The notes beneath the pieces were generated by a model, which did no database searches, was not told the origin of the DNA, and worked only from the letters and a program-made list of their open reading frames with translations. A DNA stretch of 64,000 nt, taken from the NCBI GenBank assembly GCA_020860515.1, contig JAJBUG010000053.1, positions 37,209 to 101,208 of the forward strand, in the 5' to 3' direction. Every line of letters starts with the position of its first letter. Position 1 is the first letter of the stretch. Source of the DNA: Bacteroidales bacterium (GTDB lineage Bacteria > Bacteroidota > Bacteroidia > Bacteroidales > Muribaculaceae). The position numbers were made by a program, and so were the translations under genes. Shown here in pieces: positions 25,192 through 34,257 of this stretch.

Positions 25192-26835
25192 ATGGAATCT
25201 GAATACCTCAAGAGAAAACGTCAGGAATATAAGGATTTTGTGGCCGACCAGGCCAAAAGCAGCTTAAGTAATCTGACATTGGAGGAACAGATTGAAGTGA
25301 TTAGAGAGAAGATAGATGCTGGTGAAGAAATACCCCTAAAACCAAAGAGTCCATTAAGGATAGTAAAGAAATCAAGGAAAGAAAAGGAAGATCGTAAACA
25401 ATTAGAATCGGGATTGTCCTCGGTTAAGACAGAGCAATTAGAGGATAATGCTGAGAAAGAAGCTAAAGCCCTAAAAACAAAAATAGTCAGAAATTACTCG
25501 AAGGGTCCATTTGCCACGCTCAACAAACGAAAACCCACTAAAAATGGAGAATATTCAGTTTATATAGGTTTGGGCTACAATAAAGATATTTATTTCCCCA
25601 CTGGTATAACAGCCAAATTATCCCAGTGGGATAAAAAGAAGCGCAGATGCAAGGGGAAGGACGCTAAGGAGAAAAACCAAGTCATAGAGCGTCATTTGGA
25701 AGAAGTCTTTACCATGGTAGCCGATATGAAGAAGGCTGGACTTTTCGATAGGGCGAATAATTCTCAATTGAGAGCCATGCACACAATTTATTGTGATTGT
25801 AGTGTAGAAATGGCTGCTTTGGCATTGGAGAGGCTATGCCAGCAAAGAATAATTATTCAAAATGGAGTTGGGAACTATTCGGGGGATGCTGTTACTTTGA
25901 CTGCTGTTAATTCTGGTCAGGATGGAATTGTTGCACCCAAGCAGAATGAAAATATGGTGTCAATGTTCCTTAATGTTGCCAAGGCTAAGAACCAACGCAG
26001 TGGTGAGCTGGTGATGGATACTCTGAAAAAGCTCTTACAACTATATAAGCCCGAAGAACTCCAATTCAATGCAATCAATAAGCTCTGGCTTGAGGATTTC
26101 CAAAAGAGATGTAAAAAATTAAATCTTTCTGACACCACTATTGGATTGCACCTGAGATATATCCGAATGGTGTATAACTATGCCGTGGAGGAAGGCAAGG
26201 CTCATGGCAATCCATTTAAACATTTCAAAATTCCGAGGGGTGGAGGGCGCAAGCGAGCTATATCGGCTGATGAAATCCGGAGATTGATGAATCTTGAACT
26301 CCCGGAACACTTATGCAAATATCGTGATATTTTAATGCTCACATTCTGCCTTATAGGTATCAATTTCGTTGATCTTTGTAGATTGAAGGAAATAAAGAAT
26401 GGCCGAGTGGAATATAGGCGAGCCAAAACGGGCAAACCATATAGCATAAAGGTTGAGCCAGAAGCAATGAAGTTAATCGAAAAACTTAAGGGTGAGAAGT
26501 TTCTTCTTTACTTTTTGGATAACCATAAGGATTATAAGACTTACTATCGCCAGCTGGGCCGAGGGTTAAGGGAAATCAAGAAATTGATTGGCTTAGAAGA
26601 ATTATCTACTTACACGATGCGCCATTCATGGGCTACGATCGCCTCATGGCTTGAAATCCCCAAAGAAACCATCAGTGCTGGCCTCGGCCACGACATTGGC
26701 AACCGCATCACCGCCGTCTATATCGACTACGACCGTAGCAAACCCGACGAAGCCAACCGTATCGTCCTCGACTGGATTTACAAAAAGAAACTCCCCAAAG
26801 GCCTCGCCAAACGCCTCGGACACAAAGAATCGTAA
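25192..26835 (+). CDS. Tyrosine recombinase (IntDOT-like integrase)
   Basis: The protein has 547 residues from the ATG at 25192; a TTG 45 bp upstream is less likely because it overlaps the promoter. The N-terminal 130 residues are a charged helical extension. An arm-binding domain (SVYIGLGYNKDIYFPTG) and a SAM-like core-binding domain follow, then the catalytic domain. TYTMRHSWAT carries the second Arg and a following His; the tail GHDIGNRITAVYIDYDR has the nucleophilic Tyr. At the place of the first catalytic Arg the sequence reads Gly-Ile-Asn. IntDOT also lacks this Arg. The last 190 bp are much richer in C than the rest. The gene is divergent from the tra operon and ends 60 bp before cassette A. 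Confidence 0.9.
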   Translation: MESEYLKRKRQEYKDFVADQAKSSLSNLTLEEQIEVIREKIDAGEEIPLKPKSPLRIVKKSRKEKEDRKQLESGLSSVKTEQLEDNAEKEAKALKTKIVRNYSKGPFATLNKRKPTKNGEYSVYIGLGYNKDIYFPTGITAKLSQWDKKKRRCKGKDAKEKNQVIERHLEEVFTMVADMKKAGLFDRANNSQLRAMHTIYCDCSVEMAALALERLCQQRIIIQNGVGNYSGDAVTLTAVNSGQDGIVAPKQNENMVSMFLNVAKAKNQRSGELVMDTLKKLLQLYKPEELQFNAINKLWLEDFQKRCKKLNLSDTTIGLHLRYIRMVYNYAVEEGKAHGNPFKHFKIPRGGGRKRAISADEIRRLMNLELPEHLCKYRDILMLTFCLIGINFVDLCRLKEIKNGRVEYRRAKTGKPYSIKVEPEAMKLIEKLKGEKFLLYFLDNHKDYKTYYRQLGRGLREIKKLIGLEELSTYTMRHSWATIASWLEIPKETISAGLGHDIGNRITAVYIDYDRSKPDEANRIVLDWIYKKKLPKGLAKRLGHKES

Positions 26836-26895
26836 CTTTTGTAATCATCTATTCCTTTCAGGTGATTCTCAACATCTTAATCCTCCTCTCCCCTT

Positions 26896-28389
26896 GCCGA
26901 GGTCGAAGCAGCACTTGACAGCGAGGAAACCGTTGAATACCAGGACGAATTCACCTACGCGTGGAGCGAAACGGTTTTCACAACAAACTCTGCATGCACG
27001 GCCATGCCGTTTGCCACCAGGTTCCCTGACTTGGATACTTCGGTGGAGGAAGCCGTGATAATGGTTAACGGCGATGCCTACACTTCCGAATTCTATTCAG
27101 GCCATGCGGATGTCGAGTGGCATGGCGAGCCGATTGCCGGAGACTATGCGGTTAGGTCGGCGCAAACTGACTGCGCCAAGAGGCAGTGTCCTTGCTGGGA
27201 TTTCAGAAACGTTTCGTTGACTGCCGTGAAAACTCCACTGCTCAACGCTGATTATTATTCACAGCATGTGGGGTGGCCTCTTTTAGGATGTTTCCAAAAT
27301 CAAGTTTCCCTAACCGAGCTGCACGAAAGGCTGTTCTTCTACAATGCCAAAATCACTGATTTCACCTCCGTATTTGCTGGGTGCTCTTCTTTGGAAGAAT
27401 TGCCGTCGGATTTGTTCGATTACAATCCAAAGGCGGAGTCATTCAACGGCTGCCTATCTAGCACAGCTGTTTCGGAATTGCCAACCGGCCTTTTCAAGTC
27501 CAAGCCATGCGCCACTGATTTCAGATCTTGTTTCTATAAATGCACTCATTTGAATAATCTGCCTGACAATCTTTTTGAAGGATGCCTGGCGGCATTGTCT
27601 TTTTCGTATTCGTTCGCGCAGTGCGAAGCATTGACCTCAGTTCCTTCTGCGCTTTTCAAGAGCTGCCCTTCCGTTACAGATTTTTCCAACACGTTTTTCC
27701 GATGCTACAAGCTTAAGTCTTTGCCGAACGATTTGTTCAAGAACAACGCACTGGCTACCAATTTCATGGCTTGCTTTGCCGAATGCCAAGCTTTGGATTC
27801 GATACCATGGGACCTTTTTCATGGATGTCCCGCAGCCGAGACCTTTGGCGGAAACGGCAACTACCCCAATTACGGCTGCTTCGAGAACTGCCGTTCGTTG
27901 AGAGAAATTCCACCGACGGTTTTCATCAAATGCTCCGAGGCGAAAGACTTTCGCAACGTGTTTGCCATCTGCCTTAATCTGGAACAGTTGCCTGAAATGC
28001 TTTTCTGCGCCAACGCAAATGCCACGGACTTCTCGGGTGCATTTTATGGCGACAGAAAACTGACAGAATTGCCTGGCGACTTGTTTGCCAACTGCTCATC
28101 GGCTCAAAACATGAGTTCCGTGTTCGCCACTGCGCCCGCTTATTACGGCTACATGGCTTTGGCCCATCTGCCTGAATCTTTGTTTGAAGGCTGCCCAAAT
28201 GTAACCAATTTCTCAGGCGCCTTCCAAGGGTGCAGCAGCGTTGAAGGAATGCTGCCAGAGCTGTGGCTTCGCGGAGTGGAAGGAACGGCTTATGAGGATT
28301 ATACCGCGCCAACTTCATATTCTGGCTGTTTTTACGGTTGCACAAAAGCCGACAACTATAACATCGCTGGCAATTACGGCTGGAATTGA
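26896..28389 (+). CDS. Cassette A: start-less BspA-like repeat domain (silent variant cassette)
   Basis: The frame opens at GCC 26896 right after an in-frame TAA (26878) and has no ATG until 27004. No promoter or signal peptide is seen. The product (497 residues) matches the C-terminal half of the fimbrillin-like gene at 31178-34136. It begins Ala-Glu-Val-Glu-Ala-Ala-Leu, continues with VNGDAYTSEFYSGH and ends GCTKADNYNIAGNYGWN. The middle is a run of units of about 24 residues (Leu-Pro-x2-Leu-Phe-x3-n-x2-Ala-x2-Phe...Cys-Phe) of the BspA/DUF285-like leucine-rich type. The conserved 5' edge, the variable middle and the conserved 3' edge ending at the stop mark it as a donor cassette. If translated as it stands, only an internal fragment from Met at 27004 would result. 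Confidence 0.75.
   Translation, partial: AEVEAALDSEETVEYQDEFTYAWSETVFTTNSACTAMPFATRFPDLDTSVEEAVIMVNGDAYTSEFYSGHADVEWHGEPIAGDYAVRSAQTDCAKRQCPCWDFRNVSLTAVKTPLLNADYYSQHVGWPLLGCFQNQVSLTELHERLFFYNAKITDFTSVFAGCSSLEELPSDLFDYNPKAESFNGCLSSTAVSELPTGLFKSKPCATDFRSCFYKCTHLNNLPDNLFEGCLAALSFSYSFAQCEALTSVPSALFKSCPSVTDFSNTFFRCYKLKSLPNDLFKNNALATNFMACFAECQALDSIPWDLFHGCPAAETFGGNGNYPNYGCFENCRSLREIPPTVFIKCSEAKDFRNVFAICLNLEQLPEMLFCANANATDFSGAFYGDRKLTELPGDLFANCSSAQNMSSVFATAPAYYGYMALAHLPESLFEGCPNVTNFSGAFQGCSSVEGMLPELWLRGVEGTAYEDYTAPTSYSGCFYGCTKADNYNIAGNYGWN
26921..26951 (+). repeat. 31-bp cassette junction repeat, copy A
   Basis: Identical to 29433-29463 (+) and to 32824-32794 (-). Homology between the cassettes begins 25 bp earlier, at GCCGAGGT (26896), and upstream sequences are unrelated. 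Confidence 0.9.
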
Positions 28390-28562
28390 CACTATAGCAT
28401 ATTGATTAGTCTTGTTCTGTATTTTCAAATATAACCGAAAACTACGGAACAAGATGTTTTTTTAGGATTGGAGGATGTTAACTTGTGGCATTCTATACAA
28501 AAGTTATAGTATGTTACTGAAGTGGAATAAGAAAAAGTTTTTCAGGCGAATTGAAAAATTTG

Positions 28563-28594
28563 TTTGTTATATAGAAAACTTTTGATTAACTTTG
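28563..28594 (+). promoter_or_regulatory. Promoter of the HEPN/MNT pair
   Basis: TTTG (28563-28566), 20 bp, TAACTTTG (28587-28594). The ATG of the antitoxin gene follows after 13 bp, giving a very short leader. Confidence 0.8.
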
Positions 28595-28607
28595 TATTCT
28601 GAAAGAT

Positions 28608-28913
28608 ATGAACCTGATTAATGACAACATAGAAAAAATAAGAGCCCTTTGCACCAAATACAAAGTGGAGTCAATGTCGGTTTTTGGTTCGCTGCTCACT
28701 AACAAGTTCAATGATAGCAGCGATGTAGACTTGTTGGTTTCTTTTTTGCCACACAATGTGGATTCTTTCGATTACGTTTCAAATTATTTTGGGTTGCAGG
28801 AAGAACTTGAATCCCTATTGCAAAGAGATATTGACCTTGTTGAAGAAAAGGGTCTGAGAAATCGGATTTTTATCGAAGAGGTTAACAAAACAAAAAAGAC
28901 TATATATGGATGA
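28608..28913 (+). CDS. mntA: MntA-type nucleotidyltransferase antitoxin
   Basis: The protein has 101 residues. It has the minimal nucleotidyltransferase motif: Gly-Ser at VFGSLLTN followed by SSDVDLLV (GS...DxD). Members of this type VII system neutralise the HEPN toxin by adding AMP to a Tyr next to its RNase motif. The stop overlaps the start of the next gene by 8 bp, as usual for the pair. It stands between two silent adhesin cassettes. Confidence 0.85.
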   Translation: MNLINDNIEKIRALCTKYKVESMSVFGSLLTNKFNDSSDVDLLVSFLPHNVDSFDYVSNYFGLQEELESLLQRDIDLVEEKGLRNRIFIEEVNKTKKTIYG

Positions 28914-29325
28914 AGAAAAACTGACCAAGGTTTTGAAATGCCTTTATGACATTAAAAATGCCATTTTAGACGTTGAGAGTTATTTTGAAGACTACCCTAA
29001 TCGATACGATGTTTTTGCAAAAGACGGCTTGAGAATTGCTGCGGTTGAGCGAAAGACTGAAATAATGGGCGAGGCTGTCTATCGCATTTTTGACATAGAT
29101 AAGAATTTTGAAATGCCCAATACAAAAGAAGTGATTAAAACTCGCAACCGAATAATTCACGGCTATGACAGCGTTACCCCTGAATTCCTTTGGGGGTTGT
29201 TGCATAAACATATTCCGAAGCTTAAGATCGACGTGGAGTCGCATATCGCAATCGTGGAGGACGCATTGGAAGAGATCAGGGAAGGACTAAGTTTTGAGGG
29301 ACCTGGAGGCGGTCGAGGAATGTGA
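28906..29325 (+). CDS. hepT: HepT-like HEPN ribonuclease toxin (DUF86)
   Basis: The protein has 139 residues, all helical. The HEPN active site is RNRIIHGY, i.e. Arg-x4-His-x-Tyr, exactly the form in which the Tyr is the AMP acceptor of the partner. The family cuts RNA when the antitoxin is lost. It is co-transcribed with the MntA-type gene and ends 82 bp before cassette B. The C-terminal end Gly-Gly-Gly-Arg-Gly-Met resembles the tail of the Fic protein at 1459. Confidence 0.85.
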   Translation: MDEEKLTKVLKCLYDIKNAILDVESYFEDYPNRYDVFAKDGLRIAAVERKTEIMGEAVYRIFDIDKNFEMPNTKEVIKTRNRIIHGYDSVTPEFLWGLLHKHIPKLKIDVESHIAIVEDALEEIREGLSFEGPGGGRGM

Positions 29326-29407
29326 CTTCTCTTTTAACGTCTATGAAAGACTCTACTTTATTTGTGTTAACAATCTGAAATTCATTTCTTTACATTTCTA
29401 TTTATTT

Positions 29408-31066
29408 GCCGAGGTCGTGGGCTCAGCCGACGGCGAGGAAACCGTTGAATACCAGGACGAATTTGCCTACCAGTGGGTAAGCACCGAGTACACCACCAAT
29501 GCTGCTTGCACTACCTTGCCTTTCAGCACTTACAGCCAATCCATGTACAAAAATTCCGTTGAAGCAGCCGTAGTCGTTGTAAATGGTGATGCCTATACTT
29601 CCGAACTTTACAATGGACATAGCGAAGTGTCGTGGACTGGCGAGCCGATTGCTGGTCAATATTCAGTTCGTTCAGGTCAAACCGACTATTCTATTCAGCA
29701 GTGCCCTGCATGGAGCTTCACAAAGCTTGGAAGCAAGCTCGTAAGTGTCGGCACCCCTCTGCTCAACTGCGCACACGATAACTTCTCTACTTCGTTGAAC
29801 GATTGCAATTTCATCAACTGCACCAGCTTGGAATCCCTGCCAGAAAAGATGTTCGTTCATAATATCCAAATTACAATGTTTGGCAGGGGCGAAGAAGGCA
29901 TTTTCATGAATTGCAGCGCATTAGAAAGCCTGCCCGAGAGTTTGTTCGAGGGATGCGTCAATGCCTACAGTTTCAACGGCTGCTTCCGAAGCTGCACATC
30001 GCTTCATTCAATACCGAGCAACCTTTTCAAGGACTGCACGTCAGCACAAGAATTTAACATGACATTTGGATACTGCACATTTGAAGAAGTGCCCTCCAAT
30101 CTTTTCAAAAGCTGTTCGATTGCCACAACATTTCAAAACTGTTTCTACTATTGCAAAAATCTTAAGACTGTACCGTATGACTTGTTCCAAGGCAATGAAA
30201 ACGTGAAAAGCTTCGAGGGAACCTTTTACAGCTCAGGCTTGACCGAAATCCCGGATTCCCCCGAATCTTTGTTTAGCCGCAATGCGGCTGCTAAGTCATT
30301 CAGTAGTTGCTTTGCAAATACTTCTGTCTCAGAAATACCAGAGCATTTGTTTGACGCTTGTGTTGATGCGACTGATTTCACATCAACGTTCTCAGGCACT
30401 TTGATATCATCAATTCCAGAAAACCTGTTCATAAACAATGCCAAGGCCACCACTTTTGATAACACTTTTTGGTCATGTTATAAATTGATATCAATCCCTG
30501 AAGGGCTGTTCAAATCCTGCGTGTCTGCAACCAGTTTTTATCGCACTTTCGCAAGAACGTCAATTGCCTCAATCCCCGAGGATCTTTTTGCAAGCAATGC
30601 TGAAGCGAAGAGGTTCGAGAGAACTTTTTGCGGCTGCAACAACTCAGCTCTATCAACAATCCCGGCTGGCTTGTTCAGAAACAACTCAGTAGCAACAAAT
30701 TTCAAATACACTTTCAGTTCTTATGACGGGCAAGGGGGAACTCCGCTTGGGTCTTACGTATCCATACCCGATAATCTTTTTTCTTCTTGCCCCAAAGTCA
30801 CCACCTTTGCGTCTACGTTTTATCAGCAGACTTTCCTGCAATCCATACCTGAAACATTATTCGACGGTTGTCCTGTTGCATCAGATTTTTCATCAACTTT
30901 CGGCAATTGTTATTCTGTCGAAGGCAAACTGCCAGAACTGTGGCTACGCGGAGTAGAAGGTACAGCCTATGAGAGTTACACTGCACCCACGTCTTATTCT
31001 GGCTGCTTCAATGGCTGCACCAAGGCAGATAATTACAACGAGGCAGGTAATTATGGGTGGAACTGA
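29408..31066 (+). CDS. Cassette B: start-less BspA-like repeat domain (silent variant cassette)
   Basis: The conserved part begins at GCC 29408 (Ala-Glu-Val-Val). The frame is open back to a TTG at 29294 inside hepT, but this has no signal peptide, so I do not take it as a start. The product (552 residues) aligns with the C-terminal half of the gene at 31178-34136. It shares EETVEYQDEFAYQWVSTEY at the start, VNGDAYTSELYNGHSEVSW, and a GCTKADNYNEAGNYGWN end. Between them lie repeats of about 24 residues (SIPENLF, TIPAGLF and so on) with different contents from those of A and C. No frameshift is present. Joined to the N-terminal 429 codons of the minus-strand gene by inversion it would give an intact protein of about 981 residues. 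Confidence 0.78.
   Translation, partial: AEVVGSADGEETVEYQDEFAYQWVSTEYTTNAACTTLPFSTYSQSMYKNSVEAAVVVVNGDAYTSELYNGHSEVSWTGEPIAGQYSVRSGQTDYSIQQCPAWSFTKLGSKLVSVGTPLLNCAHDNFSTSLNDCNFINCTSLESLPEKMFVHNIQITMFGRGEEGIFMNCSALESLPESLFEGCVNAYSFNGCFRSCTSLHSIPSNLFKDCTSAQEFNMTFGYCTFEEVPSNLFKSCSIATTFQNCFYYCKNLKTVPYDLFQGNENVKSFEGTFYSSGLTEIPDSPESLFSRNAAAKSFSSCFANTSVSEIPEHLFDACVDATDFTSTFSGTLISSIPENLFINNAKATTFDNTFWSCYKLISIPEGLFKSCVSATSFYRTFARTSIASIPEDLFASNAEAKRFERTFCGCNNSALSTIPAGLFRNNSVATNFKYTFSSYDGQGGTPLGSYVSIPDNLFSSCPKVTTFASTFYQQTFLQSIPETLFDGCPVASDFSSTFGNCYSVEGKLPELWLRGVEGTAYESYTAPTSYSGCFNGCTKADNYNEAGNYGWN
29433..29502 (+). repeat. 70-bp inverted repeat, copy at cassette B
   Basis: Identical over 70 bp to the reverse complement of 32755-32824. 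The first 31 bp are also shared with cassette A. Confidence 0.92.
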
Positions 31067-31115
31067 AATCACTTTTTATTGACAAACCTATATCCAGAAC
31101 TCAGGTTATATGATT

Positions 31116-31152
31116 AAAAACTTGGTATCACATATGTGACACCAAGTTTTTT
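31116..31152. terminator. Bidirectional terminator between cassettes B and C
   Basis: A near-perfect 36-nt hairpin (AAAAACTTGGT pairs with ACCAAGTTTTT, inner TCACA/TGTGA) with A-rich left and T-rich right flanks. It works for both strands, so it would serve either orientation of the proposed invertible segment. Confidence 0.85.
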
Positions 31153-31177
31153 AGTTATGTGTTTTTTAATTGTTAGA

Positions 31178-34136
31178 TCAATTCCAGCCGTGATTTCCGG
31201 CTTCATTGTAATTATCAGCCTTGGTGCAGCCATAGAAGCATTGTGAATACGAGGTAGGTACCGTAAAGTCTTCATAAGCCGTGCCTTCCACTCCGCGGAG
31301 CCACAACTCGGGCAGATTCCCCTCTACGGCTGAGCAGTTGTAAAAGCATGTTGTGAAATTAGTCACGTTGTGGCAAGAGTCAAACAATGTTGAGGGTATT
31401 GACTCGAGCAAGTCAGAATTCTTGAAGCAGCTTTCAAACGAAGTTACTGCTGTATTGTACTTGAATAAATCTTCATGAAGGCTGGTGCATGAAGAATACT
31501 TAAGCGCAGAAGCGAATGTAGCGGCCTTGACATTATGCACGAACAACCCGGCAGGAAATTCCTTTACGGTCCTGCAATCGCAGAATACACCGCTGAAATC
31601 AGTCGCTTCAGCATTGTTCGCGAACAGGCTTGGGGGGATGACAAGCTCTGTGCCGCTGTACATCCCAGCTTGATTGAACGCATAAGCAAAGCTCGTGGCA
31701 TTGGGGTAGCCATTAAACAATTCAGCTGGGATTCCAGTCAGATTAGTACATCTATCAAACGCATGTGCAAATGAGACGCTTTTTTCATTGGAGGAAAACA
31801 AGGTTGCAGGTATGGTTTTCAAACAGATGTCATATTGAAAGACACATCCAAATTGACTTGCATTATAGTTGTTGGCGAACAGCTTTTCTGGCAAATCAGA
31901 AAGCATCGGACACGAGCAGAAGCATTTGTAGAAACTAGTAGCTGATTCACAGTTGTAAAAAAGTCCCTCATCAGGTAGCGTGGATAGAGCTGAGCACTGC
32001 TCGAATGTACCGTAGAAAGTGGTAGCCTTAGTAGTTTGATCGAAAAGTTCTTTTGGCACGGTGCTGATACTTGTGCATCTGAAAGTATAAGTAAAATCCA
32101 AGGCATTGGCATTATGCATGAAGAGAAATTTTGGTATTTCCGTAACAGAAGAACATTCGTTAAATGCTGAGGTAAAATTTTCAGCCAAAGGGTTGCAGCT
32201 GAAAAGATCTTCTGGTATGTCCTTAATTTTTGTACATCCATGAAAACATGATGTGAAGTTAATGGCATTCTTGCTGTATTTAAAAATTGTTTCGGGGATG
32301 CATTCCAATGACACACAATGGCAGAATAACCCTTCATAATAATTTACATAACCGAATTCCGTAATCTGAGGATTATAATAGAACAAATCACCAGGCACAG
32401 AAACAAGTGAAGTGCAATAAGCGAAACAACCGTTATGTCGTGAGCCGGCAGACCCTCTGCACATAGAAGTTTGATCACTATTCAAGAGAGGAGAGTCCAC
32501 GCTGACCAGCTTTTTGCCTAAAGCAGCAAAATACCAGTAAGGAGACTGGCGCGAATAGAAATCGGTCTGGCCTGATCTAACAGAATACAGCCCAGCAATC
32601 GGCTCGTCGGTCCAGGACACAGACGAATGGCCTGAATAAAGCTCGTTTGTAAAAGGCGTCGCCGTTCACAATGATTACAGCTTGATCCTTTGTATTGCCA
32701 AAATTTTTCGCATATGTGTTGTCATCATAAATGAAAGGTACTTCAGTGCAGGCGGCATTGGTGGTGTACTCGGTGCTTACCCACTGGTAGGCAAATTCGT
32801 CCTGGTATTCAACGGTTTCCTCGCCCTCAAGTGCTGCTTCTACCTCGGCTCGGTAGGACTTTCCGTTTTCCATCTTCAGAAATTCGAACTCGTCAATCTC
32901 TAATGTGAAGGTCTGTGAGGTGATTAATTTGGGGGCTTTTAAGAGGTTTTCATCAGGCGAAACTGTTTCTGAATCAATACAGTAAAGACCAGTGACAGTA
33001 TAGGTGCGACCAAGAGGACGATCATACATGGCACCAACTATGTGCATACCCTCCTGAGCGGCTACTAATCGAGCTTCTAATGGCGTAGAATCCCATTTTT
33101 CTACCGAAATTGAGAACTGAATGAAGTCAGTTGGGGTGATGTCGGGATCACCAAAACGCATGACTATCATGTAACTAACACCAGCCTCAAATGATGGTGA
33201 GATGGTAGTAGTGTATGTGCGAGTTTGTTCAGGCAGACCACCATTAGAATATGTGAAATCTACGGTGATTTCGTACTCGTCGGGGTTTGATGAATCCGTC
33301 TCAGGCACCATGTAAATGAAACTATCAGATGCATTCAGCACAAATGGTTCATCCTCCACAGGATCGAAGTCGTAATGGTTGATTGCGTCACCTGAAAGAT
33401 CAAATGTGTTGGGGTCATTATCTGCCTTCACCCATTCTCCAATTGCAAGATCAAGTGTCGCCTTAGTATATGGAGTGGTAAGCGTGAGGCTGTTGATGGT
33501 GACAGTGGATCCATATAGATAACCGCCATCAGTCCATGGCTCCAAACGAAATCCAACTTTAGAAAGAGCATGAGCAAAGTCAAAAGCCACAGTGCCATCC
33601 TCGTTAGTCTTATTCAATGAGGAGGCTCGCAGAAGATCTATATGGTTGGTAGGGCAAGTGCCAGGATGGAAAGTCAAGATGGGATCGCCTTGATAATCAT
33701 TAGCCGATAGGGCCGTGATTTCCGATGATGTTGCATCCTTGGCTTCGGGCGATGATGTATAAGGCCAGTATGCGAAGAAAGATACTTTCTCCGTAGTTGA
33801 TGCGGGCCAATATTTGATCGGTTCATAGTGCCAATGAGAGTTTATATAAGTCACTTGCTGGTTATACATGAAATCAGGGATCCAGTCGGCTGTGCTTGCA
33901 TTGTAATCTTCTTCGCCTGTGAGACAAGCCATCACGCCGAAGCCAGACGATGACGCACGTATGATGTCGGTATTGGCATCCTGAGCGCGTGATGCCATAG
34001 TAGAGACAGAGCCGCCAAAGGCTATTGAGCCGTCAGATGGCATTTCAGGTTCATCAACATAATACTCAATATCGTTACAAGCCGAGAATGCAACACTTAG
34101 GAAAAGAGCAGGGAGAAGTATTTTATGGAGTTTCAT
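31178..34136 (-). pseudogene. Fimbrillin-like lipoprotein with BspA-like repeats, frameshifted (expression locus, cassette C)
   Basis: The start is the ATG at 34136. A lipoprotein signal ends Val-Ala-Phe-Ser-Ala-Cys. A Mfa2/FimA-like fimbrillin body covers about residues 30-420 (motifs YNQQVTYINSHWHYEPIKYW and FFAYWPY). From GCC at 32849 the variable repeat half begins. In the first part of that half a run of four A (32651-32654, T on the coding strand) puts the frame out: reading stops at 32577, while the repeats continue in another frame from 32620 to 31178. With one base fewer the gene would encode 986 residues. As it stands the product is a fimbrillin body with 28 wrong residues at the end. 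The gene follows a paralogue (34258-37029) in the same direction and has a terminator at its 3' end. Confidence 0.85.
32755..32824 (-). repeat. 70-bp inverted repeat, copy in the fimbrillin-like gene
   Basis: Reverse complement of 29433-29502 without a mismatch. It lies in frame just after the fimbrillin body, 25 bp inside the conserved edge at 32849. Confidence 0.92.
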
Positions 34137-34188
34137 ATTTTTGAATCTATATGATGTTATACAAGGTGTTTTGATTTTGTGAAAGAAA

Positions 34189-34230
34189 AGCCGCATAGGC
34201 CGAAGCATAGGCTAATGAGTCTATGCGGCT
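34189..34230 (-). terminator. Terminator of the upstream fimbrillin paralogue
   Basis: AGCCGCATAG (34189-34198) pairs with CTATGCGGCT (34221-34230); on the minus strand a T-rich stretch follows. It separates the two fimbrillin-like genes. Confidence 0.7.
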
Positions 34231-34257
34231 GCTTTCATCCGTATATATTAAAGCTTG

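Noticed and set aside
27004..28389. Cassette A as an ordinary gene starting at ATG 27004
   Set aside because: Similarity to the other cassettes continues 36 codons upstream in frame, and no promoter or signal peptide precedes 27004.
29294..29407. TTG at 29294 as the true start of cassette B
   Set aside because: It lies inside hepT, codes no signal peptide, and similarity to the other cassettes starts only at 29408.
32651..32654. The four-base homopolymer as a slippage-driven phase-variation switch
   Set aside because: Four bases is too short for high-rate slippage; a simple one-base change or sequencing error is more likely.
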